Of a DNA stretch of 64,000 bases, positions 16,992-24,867 are shown in pieces. Numbering within the stretch: position 1 is the first letter of the stretch; each line of letters starts with the position of its first letter. Under the pieces are notes generated by a model. That model saw only the letters and a program-made list of their open reading frames with translations, had not been told where the DNA came from and searched no databases. The translations under genes were made by a program, and so were the position numbers. Source of the DNA: CAWDNM01 sp964521195 (GTDB lineage Bacteria; Actinomycetota; Coriobacteriia; Anaerosomatales; JAAXUF01); assembly GCA_964521195.1 (NCBI GenBank), contig CAZFRE010000002.1, forward strand, positions 1-64,000, given 5' to 3'.

Positions 16992-19900
16992 ATGCCTGAC
17001 GGGCCGGGAAACACAGGCTGGCAGTCACCATTCACCGAGTCGGTGGTGGATCAGAAGGTGGTGCGCGCCAAGCGGCTGCGAACCGCCCTCGTTGTCGTCG
17101 CGGTCATAGCCGCGGTCGCCTTCGCCGCCGGGTGGAACCCGCCCACCGGCACCGTCCACAAGTTCACCAAGGCGAGTGACTACAAGCCCGAGAAGGAGAG
17201 CGGCTGCACCAACTCGGGCAAGGGCTGTCACGGCCAGGAGAAGTCCTACCGCGACTTCAACGTCTACCACCCGGATAGCGAGTGCACGACGTGTCACGAC
17301 TACCAGGGTGTCGGTTGCATCCCGTGCCACATGCCGCCGGAGCAGGAGTGCCCGCTGTGCCACGACGGCTCCCTGAAGCAGGCCCCGGACGTCACCAAGC
17401 TCACCGATCCGTACCCTCGCGGGCACTACCGAGAGACCACTCACACCGCCATGGGCACTCCCATGGACGACGAGGTGCGGATCTCCGCCGACGGCAGGGC
17501 GTCTGCCACCTGCGAAGACTGCCACTCGCGCGACCTTCGCGATGCCCATACCAAGGTGCCGACGGTTGCCGGTAGTGACTACGGCACGGACATCGGGTGC
17601 GGTGAGTGCCACAACGACGTCCGCTCCAACGGTCTCGCCGAGGTGCTCAGCGACTGGAAGGGCCGTCGCTGCGACGATTGCCACAAGACGGGATCTTCGT
17701 CCCCGCAACACGCATCCGATCAGGTCGCCGAGGTTGATGCGGAAAGCCCGCTCGGTTGCGGCACGACCGGCGCAGGCTGCCACGACGTCACCGATCTGCA
17801 TGCGATCCACGAGGACAAGCCGCGAACGTGCGCGGGTTCGGCTGCGCGTGGCGAGAAGGGTTGCCACGTCATCGGCGCAGAGGCCGCGAAGCCGACCGCG
17901 GTGACGTGCGGCGGATCTGAGGACGACGCCTGCCACCTGCTGTACGCGAACGACGCGTACAGCCACAAGCGCGACGCCGATGTGCACTCGCCGACGACCA
18001 ACGGGCCCGCGCAGGACACGTCGTTCTACGAGATCCCCTGCGGTGAATGCCACCGTATGGCCCCTGACGGCACGAGCCTCACCGACGAGCACTCGCTCGC
18101 CACTTCCGCGAGGTCGAACGATGCCGCGAACGTGTGCACCAACTGCCACAATCTCGCGGTCTCGGTCGACGTGGTCGAGGCCGGGTGGCCGGATCGGAAT
18201 ACGGGCTCCTCATGCACCTCATGCCACGGCGCAGACGGGTTGTCCGCCCCGCACGAGGGCAACCTCACCGTGAAGCACGACGTGACGAGCGTGGGTTGCT
18301 CGGACAGCGGCGCGGGGTGTCACCCGACGAGCGATCTCATGGCCGTCGGTGAGCCGAACACGACGACCAACATCCACCGCGACTGCCTGCGCTGCCATGA
18401 ATGGGCTCAGTCCGACGGCAATCTCGCGTACGACCCCGCCAAGACCACCTGCGGCTCGGGGCGCGACTGCCATGCGGCCGCCGGTGCGTACTCGATCGCG
18501 AGCAGCGTGCACAACGGCGCCGCCGGCCTCGCGAACGGCAGCGATAGTGCCCACCACGTCGCGGGCTCAAAGCAGCTCTACGGCACGTGGACCGACAGCG
18601 CCAGCGGCGTGACGGCCTCGTGCTATGCATGCCACAGCATGACGCTCGGCACGGAGCACACGCGGCCGGATTCCTCGCTGAAGACCGGCTCCGGCACGAC
18701 CTGCGCGCGTTGCCACAACGCCGACGCGACCGCCTCGAAGCTCGTGAAGTCGAGCTGGCCCGAGAAGAGCACGACGAGCGCCTGCTCGGCGTGTCACAAG
18801 GGCGACGGCCCGCGCCAGATCCACGGCGCGATCGGCAGCACGCACGGGGGAGTCGAGTTGGCCGCCGATGGCTCGGGACAGACGGGATCGTGCGTTCGCG
18901 GCGGTTGCCATAAGACGCTCGACCTCAGGGTCATCCACGCCGATCAGGGATGCACAGCCCGCGGCTGTCACCAGAACAGCGGCAGCATCACCGAGAGCGG
19001 GCTCAAGAGCTGCGGCGGGTCGAATCCTGACACCGCCTGTCACGCCGGCTACTCCTCGGACCAGCACTTCGCCAAGCACCTCGCCAACCTGACCGGCACG
19101 GTCAACGGCGTAACCTACAGCACCGGGCGCAACGAGGGTTGCTTCGGGTGCCACGTCAGCGACCTCGCAGTCGAGCACGAGAACGCGCGACAGGCCGGCG
19201 TCCTCGAAGGCGGCGGCTCGAGCAGTTGCGCGATCTGTCACGCCGACATGAGCGGCGCGGGCGACTACGCCGCGGTCGCCGACGTGAAGCGCGCCATCGC
19301 CGGCCACGACGTGCGATGCGATTCGTGCCACAACGGTGGTGACGGTGACAGCGCCTCCGGCGTGTCGTCTCCCCACAGGGAGGTCTCAACAGACGATCCG
19401 CTGCCCTCGGGCAAGGTCTGGGCCGACCCCGCGGGCGAGTGGAAGGCCGCATACGACGCGGTGACCGGTGGCGGTCACAACGGACTGCCGCGTTCGTTGA
19501 CCGGCGGCGCGAAGGACAAGAGGTTCCCGCTCACCGCTTTCAGCATCGACGCCACCGAGTACGTGTGGGCACTGCCTCCCAACACAGGGGACACCACCTG
19601 GCTCAAGGGCCCCGGGCTGCCGGCCGGCTCGACCGATTCCACCGATGCGATCCGTGAGATCCAGGTCGACTGCGACGACTGCCACATGTTGCCGGCGGGT
19701 ATGGACGGTCCGCACGGCTCGGCGGTTCCCATCGCGATCGACGACGAATACAGCCAGACCGAGTACGCGAACCCAACCCGCACCACGAGCCAGTTCGAGG
19801 CGACGGGCACGCAGCGTGTCGTGTGCTTCAAGTGCCACCCGATCTTCGTAGGTGGTGTGGACGGCAGTTCCGCTCCGGGTGGCGCGACGTTGCACTCGCG

Positions 19901-20225
19901 TCACGTGTCGCACCCGGACCTGCCGCTGTCCGACAAGCGCCGCAACGGCGAGACCTGCATCGACTGCCACGTGCGCATCCCGCACGCATGGAAGCGTCCG
20001 CGGCTGTTGATTCGTTCGGTGAGCACCACCGATGGTGTGGTGCCCGACGCGTTCCCGTACGTGGCCGAGGACCACGACGGTCTGCTCGGCATACGGCTGA
20101 GGAGCTTCGATCCGCAGTCGCAGCTACGATCCGGTTCGTGTGTGACCGGTGGGTGTCATCCGGCCAGCAGTCCGACGCGGCATCCGCGCCCGTCAGACGT
20201 GCCGACCGCGACGTATTGGCCATAA
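16992..20225 (+). CDS. Giant membrane-anchored multihaem cytochrome c
   Basis: Electron-transfer protein of 1077 residues. An N-terminal TM helix at about 31-47 leaves almost the whole chain outside the membrane. It carries 19 canonical CXXCH sites (first CTTCH, CIPCH, CPLCH; last CFKCH, CIDCH) and three CX4CH sites (CVRGGCH, CTARGCH, CVTGGCH). Seven wider Cys...CH sites add to these: three CX6CH such as CGTTGAGCH, one each of CX5CH, CX7CH, CX8CH and CX10CH. If all bind haem the total is 29. Many extra His supply axial ligands. Residues about 790-900 are haem-poor. ATG at 16992 is preferred; GTG at 16983 is possible. It likely moves electrons across the wall to an external acceptor or partner. 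Confidence 0.92.
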   Translation: MPDGPGNTGWQSPFTESVVDQKVVRAKRLRTALVVVAVIAAVAFAAGWNPPTGTVHKFTKASDYKPEKESGCTNSGKGCHGQEKSYRDFNVYHPDSECTTCHDYQGVGCIPCHMPPEQECPLCHDGSLKQAPDVTKLTDPYPRGHYRETTHTAMGTPMDDEVRISADGRASATCEDCHSRDLRDAHTKVPTVAGSDYGTDIGCGECHNDVRSNGLAEVLSDWKGRRCDDCHKTGSSSPQHASDQVAEVDAESPLGCGTTGAGCHDVTDLHAIHEDKPRTCAGSAARGEKGCHVIGAEAAKPTAVTCGGSEDDACHLLYANDAYSHKRDADVHSPTTNGPAQDTSFYEIPCGECHRMAPDGTSLTDEHSLATSARSNDAANVCTNCHNLAVSVDVVEAGWPDRNTGSSCTSCHGADGLSAPHEGNLTVKHDVTSVGCSDSGAGCHPTSDLMAVGEPNTTTNIHRDCLRCHEWAQSDGNLAYDPAKTTCGSGRDCHAAAGAYSIASSVHNGAAGLANGSDSAHHVAGSKQLYGTWTDSASGVTASCYACHSMTLGTEHTRPDSSLKTGSGTTCARCHNADATASKLVKSSWPEKSTTSACSACHKGDGPRQIHGAIGSTHGGVELAADGSGQTGSCVRGGCHKTLDLRVIHADQGCTARGCHQNSGSITESGLKSCGGSNPDTACHAGYSSDQHFAKHLANLTGTVNGVTYSTGRNEGCFGCHVSDLAVEHENARQAGVLEGGGSSSCAICHADMSGAGDYAAVADVKRAIAGHDVRCDSCHNGGDGDSASGVSSPHREVSTDDPLPSGKVWADPAGEWKAAYDAVTGGGHNGLPRSLTGGAKDKRFPLTAFSIDATEYVWALPPNTGDTTWLKGPGLPAGSTDSTDAIREIQVDCDDCHMLPAGMDGPHGSAVPIAIDDEYSQTEYANPTRTTSQFEATGTQRVVCFKCHPIFVGGVDGSSAPGGATLHSRHVSHPDLPLSDKRRNGETCIDCHVRIPHAWKRPRLLIRSVSTTDGVVPDAFPYVAEDHDGLLGIRLRSFDPQSQLRSGSCVTGGCHPASSPTRHPRPSDVPTATYWP

Positions 20226-20249
20226 AGCCTGAGGGCAGATGAACCGAAG

Positions 20250-20255
20250 TACAAT
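20250..20255 (+). promoter_or_regulatory. Possible -10 box for the haem-HAMP gene
   Basis: TACAAT, ending 45 nt before the ATG at 20301, with no convincing -35. If used, it gives the sensor gene its own promoter after the cytochrome stop. Confidence 0.3.
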
Positions 20256-20300
20256 GCTGAGTGGGAGTGGGCGGCGGGGTCGCCTCGAGGAGGGAAGCCG

Positions 20301-21218
20301 ATGAAAGACTTGTCGATCCGCACGAAGATTCTGACCGGCGTCGTGGTGCTCAATGTGGTGGGCGCGATCTTCGTCATCGTGTACCTGCACCAGTCGCTGT
20401 CAGGCGGACTGGACGTGTGGGCGCAGAAGTCCCTGTCCGTGGGCTCCGCGACGTGGACCGAGGTGAACGCGCTGGCCGCCGATGAGCTCGGTGACGTCAC
20501 CGTGCCTGCGAACGCGCAGAAGTACCTCGAGCAGCTCAAGCTCATCTCGGGTGCCGACTACGGCCTGATGCTGGACAAGGAAGCGATCGACCAGAAGACG
20601 TACGAGGCGGGTCTGGAAGCCGCGGGCAAGCCGAGCAACTGGGACGAGCGCGACCTGTACGTGGTGACCGCGACCACGGACGAGGCGCTGACCGAGAAGA
20701 TGCAGCTCAAAGAGACAGCGGCTGCAGACGTGCCTGAGATGGGCAAGATCGTCGGCATCGAGAACGGTAGCTGCACGGCCGTCTGCCACAAGAGCATCAT
20801 GGAGGAAGGCGACTTCTGGAAGGTCGCGTGGAGCGATGACGGCAACAGCCGCACCCACGTGGTGTTCCCGGTCACCGACAAGGGCGGCAAGCAGGTCGGC
20901 GTCGTCTACTCGATCGAGGACATCACGCCGCAGGCCGAGGAAGCCAAGGGCGTCATCTACTCGACGATGATCGTCATCGGGCTCACCCTGCTCATCGTCA
21001 CGCTCGTCATCGGTGCGATGCTCGACCTGTGGGTCTTCAAGCGGCTCAACTACATGATCAACAGCATGGAGGAGCTCTCCATGCGCGTGGCGGGTGGTGA
21101 CTTCTACGCGAAGTACACCACCAGCGGGCGCAACGACGAGATCGGCAAGTTCGAGAAGTTCTTCGAACGCTTCCTCGATCTCATGACTGCAACACTTCGC
21201 TCGCTCGTCGACAAGTAG
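20301..21218 (+). CDS. Membrane haem sensor with HAMP domain, no output domain
   Basis: 305-residue membrane protein. TM1 at about 9-28, an extracytoplasmic domain at about 29-218, TM2 at about 219-241, then a HAMP domain (about 240-295, KRLNYMINSMEELSMRVAGGD). The outer domain carries a CX3CH c-type haem motif, CTAVCH, at 158-163. The layout resembles haem-binding sensor domains of the DUF3365/Tll0287 kind, but that assignment is uncertain. The chain ends within 20 residues of HAMP: no methyl-accepting, kinase or GGDEF module. GGAGGG precedes the ATG. It follows the giant cytochrome by 75 nt, so it may sense redox state and signal through a partner. Confidence 0.85.
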   Translation: MKDLSIRTKILTGVVVLNVVGAIFVIVYLHQSLSGGLDVWAQKSLSVGSATWTEVNALAADELGDVTVPANAQKYLEQLKLISGADYGLMLDKEAIDQKTYEAGLEAAGKPSNWDERDLYVVTATTDEALTEKMQLKETAAADVPEMGKIVGIENGSCTAVCHKSIMEEGDFWKVAWSDDGNSRTHVVFPVTDKGGKQVGVVYSIEDITPQAEEAKGVIYSTMIVIGLTLLIVTLVIGAMLDLWVFKRLNYMINSMEELSMRVAGGDFYAKYTTSGRNDEIGKFEKFFERFLDLMTATLRSLVDK

Positions 21219-21243
21219 CCTCCCTCTACACAGTCACCGCAAT

Positions 21244-21273
21244 GCAGGGCCGGCGCGCGTGCGCCGGCCCTGC
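21244..21273 (+). terminator. Terminator of the cytochrome-sensor unit
   Basis: A perfect 13-bp stem, GCAGGGCCGGCGC / GCGCCGGCCCTGC, with a 4-nt loop, 25 nt after the sensor stop. There is no T-tract, as is common in GC-rich genomes. Confidence 0.75.
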
Positions 21274-21401
21274 CTGTGTCGTGGGGCACCGGTGCAGGGG
21301 CGCATGTGCCATGCTGTGTGCCAGGGGTGTTGGACGAGGGAACAAACCACGTAGCGGCTGCCGCATCCGGCGGCGGGCGCACTCCGGCGGAGGCAGGCGT
21401 C

Positions 21402-21617
21402 ATGTCCGGCTGGTACACACCCATCAAGGGGAAGTGCACGTGGTGGCGCGAGTCGGTCCACGACGACGACCTACACAACGCGGCCGTGAAGCCTGAGGAC
21501 AAGCGCGTGCAGTGCATGTGCATGGTGGAGGGCAGGGGGTGGACGTTCACGTCTGCCGAGGTGCCCGCCGACTGCCCCGAGCACACACGTTGCCGCTACC
21601 ACATCAAGCACGGGTAG
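21402..21617 (+). CDS. Small Cys-rich protein, 71 aa
   Basis: 71-residue soluble protein with five cysteines in GKCTWWRE, VQCMCMVEG and a closing DCPEHTRCRYHIKHG. The CxC and CPEHxxC spacing suggests a zinc or iron site, though no family is recognised. ATG at 21402 follows GGAGGC at 8 nt. It lies between the cytochrome-unit terminator and the MarR promoter, so it appears to be transcribed alone. A link to the neighbouring redox proteins is not shown. Confidence 0.7.
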   Translation: MSGWYTPIKGKCTWWRESVHDDDLHNAAVKPEDKRVQCMCMVEGRGWTFTSAEVPADCPEHTRCRYHIKHG

Positions 21618-21629
21618 GCTCCGGCGCGG

Positions 21630-21659
21630 TTGACCGAGGCCGGGGTTCCGTGAAATACT
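21630..21659 (+). promoter_or_regulatory. Promoter of the MarR-MFS operon
   Basis: TTGACC (21630-21635) and AATACT (21654-21659) with an 18-nt spacer. Transcription should begin near 21666-21667, at the A of the ATG, predicting a leaderless mRNA like that of the other MarR gene. Confidence 0.6.
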
Positions 21660-21671
21660 TCATGACATGAA
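21659..21671. promoter_or_regulatory. MarR operator candidate
   Basis: TTCATG-A-CATGAA is a perfect 6-bp inverted repeat. It overlaps the end of the -10 box, the transcription start and the ATG at 21667. This placement is ideal for autorepression. Confidence 0.55.
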
Positions 21672-22119
21672 TAATATGCGAGATGAAGGAATTACCGACG
21701 AGGCCACGCACATCGCGCACGAACTGCGCACGTTGTGGCATGGGCTCATCCGCGAGAGCGGCCGCGAGGCGCACCTCGACCGTCAGCAGTACTGGGTGCT
21801 TGTGGCACTCGATGCCGGTCCCCAGCGCATGAGCGCTCTGGCCGAGCACGCGCAGACCTCGCAGGCGTCGCTGACCGGCATCATCGACCGCCTGGAGGAC
21901 CACGGGCTCGTAGAGCGCCTGCGTTCTGACGAAGATCGCCGCTGCGTCGACGTGTCCATCACCGGGGCCGGGCGCGAGATGCTCGACCAAGCGCGCGCCG
22001 TCTTCACAGGGCATCTGGAGCGAACGCTCGCGCCGCTGGGGCCTGTCGAACGCGCCGTGTTCCTCGGTATTCTGCGCAAGCTCAACGTGGAGAGCGCCGG
22101 CCGAGGAGAGCGGTCCTAG
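21667..22119 (+). CDS. MarR family transcriptional regulator
   Basis: 150-residue winged-helix repressor, likely controlling itself and the MFS exporter that follows. Helix-turn-helix at about 55-80 (MSALAEHAQTSQASLTGIIDRLEDHG), wing with LRSDEDRRCVDVSITGAG including the DRR signature, and N- and C-terminal dimerisation helices. No Shine-Dalgarno precedes the ATG, consistent with the predicted leaderless start. 109 nt separate it from the transporter. Confidence 0.9.
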   Translation: MNNMRDEGITDEATHIAHELRTLWHGLIRESGREAHLDRQQYWVLVALDAGPQRMSALAEHAQTSQASLTGIIDRLEDHGLVERLRSDEDRRCVDVSITGAGREMLDQARAVFTGHLERTLAPLGPVERAVFLGILRKLNVESAGRGERS

Positions 22120-22228
22120 GCACGCCCGCAGTCCTTCCGCCTCACCCTCGAGATCCGCTCCGGCACACGCTCCCCGCGTGGGCGAACGGTTCTGCCAAGC
22201 CGAGACGTCATCAAGGAGTCACACCCCG

Positions 22229-23935
22229 ATGCACATGCGCGAAATGCCCCACCGCAGGAAGATGTACATCCTCGCCGGCGTCTTGCTGGCGATGCTGCTG
22301 GGCGCGCTCGACGCCACGATCGTCGGCCCGGCGATGGCCAACATCGTCCGAGACCTGGGCGGCATGGCGCTGCTCGCATGGGTCTTCACGATCTACTCGC
22401 TGACGTCGACCATCACGATCCCGATCGTCGGCAAGCTGTCTGACCTCTACGGCCGCAAGTGGTTCTACATCGGCGGTATCTCGCTGTTCCTCGTCGGTTC
22501 GGCGCTGTCCGGCGCCGCGGGCGAGCCCATCTTCAACACCCTGTTCGCACCGCTGGGCGAGTCGAGCGCGATGCTGCAGTTGATCGTCTTCCGAGGCATC
22601 CAGGGCGTGGGTGGCGGCATGATGATGGCGAACGGCATGGCGATCATCGGCGATCTGTTCGAACCCCGCGAGCGCGCCCGCTACCAGGGGCTCATGGGCG
22701 GCGTCTTCGGGCTCGCATCGGTGCTCGGCCCGCAGCTCGGCGGGTGGCTCACCGACGCGGCGAGCTGGCGCTGGATCTTCTACATCAACGTGCCTATCGG
22801 CGTGCTCGCGCTTGCGGTGCTCATGGTCGCGATGCCCAAGCCGGAGGCGGGTCAGCAGCACCGCGTGGACTGGTGGGGCGCTGCTGCACTGACCGCCGGC
22901 CTCGTGCCGCTTCTGCTCGCGCTGAACTGGGGCGGCTCGGAGTACGCATGGGGCTCCGCGACCATCATCGGGCTACTCGTCGCCGCTGCCGTGGCGCTTG
23001 CGATCTTCACCTTCCGCGAGCTCCACGCGTCCGAGCCCATCCTCGACGTGCGTCTCTTCGCCGACCGTGGGTTCTCAGCGAGCATGGCGGTGCTGTTCCT
23101 CTCCGGAGTGGGCATGTTCGGCTCGATCATGTTCCTGCCGCTGTTCATGCAGGTCGTACAGGGACGCAGCGCCGCGGGCTCCGGTGCGCTACTGATGCCG
23201 CTCATGCTCGGCATGGTGTTCGCCTCGATCGCGACCGGCCAGCTCATCGCGAGGACGGGCCGGTACAAGGTGTTCGGGCTCATCGGCATGGGCCTCGCGT
23301 CGGTCGGCATGTTCCTGCTCTCGGGGCTCGGCGTCGACACCTCCAACGCGCAGGTCATCGTTGCGATGATCACGGTCGGTGCGGGCGTGGGCATCACGAT
23401 GCCGCTGTTCACCATCTCGCTGCAGTCGCAGTTTCCCACGCGGATCGGTGAAGTGACCGGTGCGTTGCAGTTCTTCCGCTCGATCGGCGGTACGGTGGGC
23501 GTCGCGTTGCTCGGCGGGGTCATGAACGCGGCGTTCGCACGGGAGCTGACGGCGCTCGTGGCCAGGGATGCGGCGAAGTTCGGCGAGGTCGCACCGATGC
23601 TGCAGAAGCTGACCGCCGAGCCCTCGAAGCTGCTCAACGCCGGTGCCGTGGAAGCGCTCACGGCAGCCGTCCCCGCCAAGGCCCAGGCGCTGCTCATGCC
23701 CTTCTTCCAGGACGTGAAGATCGCGCTGGCCAACAGCGTGGGCGAGACGTACTTCATTGGCGCCATCCTCATGGTCGGCGCGTTCGTCGCGATGTGGTTC
23801 GTGCGCGAGGTCCCGCTCGCCGGACGTCCCCACCTGGACTCGGCAGCCGAGATCGGCACGGAGCTGCTCGCCGAGGAGGGCGTGCAGCCCGCCGAGCACG
23901 AGCCGGTCATCGTCGGCGAGGCGTCGGAGGAGTAG
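22229..23935 (+). CDS. DHA2-type MFS multidrug exporter (14 TM)
   Basis: Proton-antiport drug exporter of the EmrB/QacA group, 568 residues with about 14 membrane helices. It shows the DHA2 TM1 motif LDATIVGPAMANI, motif A GKLSDLYGRKWF in the first cytosolic loop, and the antiporter motif C GLASVLGPQLGGWL in TM5. The helical segment at about 430-495 between the last TMs is a large external loop. ATG at 22229 has AAGGAG 10 nt upstream. A start at 22178 is unsupported. Substrates are unknown; regulation by the upstream MarR is inferred. Confidence 0.92.
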   Translation: MHMREMPHRRKMYILAGVLLAMLLGALDATIVGPAMANIVRDLGGMALLAWVFTIYSLTSTITIPIVGKLSDLYGRKWFYIGGISLFLVGSALSGAAGEPIFNTLFAPLGESSAMLQLIVFRGIQGVGGGMMMANGMAIIGDLFEPRERARYQGLMGGVFGLASVLGPQLGGWLTDAASWRWIFYINVPIGVLALAVLMVAMPKPEAGQQHRVDWWGAAALTAGLVPLLLALNWGGSEYAWGSATIIGLLVAAAVALAIFTFRELHASEPILDVRLFADRGFSASMAVLFLSGVGMFGSIMFLPLFMQVVQGRSAAGSGALLMPLMLGMVFASIATGQLIARTGRYKVFGLIGMGLASVGMFLLSGLGVDTSNAQVIVAMITVGAGVGITMPLFTISLQSQFPTRIGEVTGALQFFRSIGGTVGVALLGGVMNAAFARELTALVARDAAKFGEVAPMLQKLTAEPSKLLNAGAVEALTAAVPAKAQALLMPFFQDVKIALANSVGETYFIGAILMVGAFVAMWFVREVPLAGRPHLDSAAEIGTELLAEEGVQPAEHEPVIVGEASEE

Positions 23936-23945
23936 CATCTCGGCC

Positions 23946-24833
23946 ATGCCGAAGCCGCCGCACACCACGCCCGTCAGCGACCCGCGACTGAGCGGCTTTG
24001 TGGCTGGCGTCGTCGTGCGCGGCCGCGAACTGTACCGCGACCACCCCTGGCGCAACACGCGCGACCCGTACGCGGTGCTGCTGTCCGAGGTGATGCTGCA
24101 GCAGACACAGGTGCCACGCGTCGTCCCGAAGTGGGAGGCGTGGCTTGAGGAGTTCCCCACCATCGACGCGCTCGCCGCTGCACCGCTCGAGCCGGTGCTG
24201 CGTGCGTGGCAGGGCCTCGGCTACAACCGCCGCGCCATCGCCCTCAAGCGCACCGCCGAGGAGGTCGCCGAGCGCTTCGGCGGGCAGCTGCCGAGCGACG
24301 AGTCGGCGCTGCGCTCGCTGCCCGGTATCGGTCCTGCGACCGCATCGGGCGTCCGGGCGTTCGCGTTCGACCTGCCCGGCGTCTACCTCGAGACGAACGT
24401 GCGCGCGGTGTTCCTGCACGAGCTGTTCGCCGATCGCGATGGCGTGCCTGACCGCGAGATCGTACCGCTGGTCTCGGCGGCAGTCGGCGAGGCGGCGCGC
24501 CAGGGCGTGACGCCTCGGACCTGGTACTACGCGCTGCTCGACTACGGCGCACAGCTCAAGCGCGAGTTACCCAACCCGTCGCGGCGCAGCGCGCACCACG
24601 CGCGCCAGTCCCGCTTCGAAGGCAGCCGGCGGCAGAAGCGCGCGTGGCTGCTGCGCGCGGTGATGGACGCGGCACAGGGCGCGTCGGCCGACGAGCTCGT
24701 CGAGCGCCTCGCCATCGCCGAGCAGGATGCCGGCCGAGTCACACCCTCCGCCGGCGACGTGCTCGCTATCCTCGACGAGCTGGCCCGCGACGGCTTCATC
24801 GCGCGCGAGGGCGAGGCATGGGTGGTCGCATGA
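23946..24833 (+). CDS. MutY-like A/G glycosylase lacking the Fe-S cluster
   Basis: HhH-GPD DNA glycosylase, 295 residues, probably removing A mispaired with G or 8-oxoG. The catalytic Glu motif LLSEVMLQQT and the helix-hairpin-helix LPGIGPATASGVRA are intact. MutY normally has Asp in a DGNV motif; here it reads LETNV, with Glu. The C-X6-C-X2-C-X5-C iron-sulfur loop is replaced by a basic stretch (NPSRRSAHHARQSRFEGS) with no cysteine. The NUDIX-like C-terminal domain is absent; a short winged-helix-like end replaces it. Similar Fe-S-free forms exist in other bacteria, so this is not a truncation. It begins 10 nt after the MFS stop. Confidence 0.82.
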   Translation: MPKPPHTTPVSDPRLSGFVAGVVVRGRELYRDHPWRNTRDPYAVLLSEVMLQQTQVPRVVPKWEAWLEEFPTIDALAAAPLEPVLRAWQGLGYNRRAIALKRTAEEVAERFGGQLPSDESALRSLPGIGPATASGVRAFAFDLPGVYLETNVRAVFLHELFADRDGVPDREIVPLVSAAVGEAARQGVTPRTWYYALLDYGAQLKRELPNPSRRSAHHARQSRFEGSRRQKRAWLLRAVMDAAQGASADELVERLAIAEQDAGRVTPSAGDVLAILDELARDGFIAREGEAWVVA

Positions 24834-24867
24834 CGCAGTCGCGTCGTTGCGCCGCCGGTGCCCTGGT

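Noticed and set aside
23946..24833. MutY-like gene as a truncated pseudogene
   Set aside because: The frame is intact, the missing cluster is replaced by an ordered basic loop, and Fe-S-free relatives are known.
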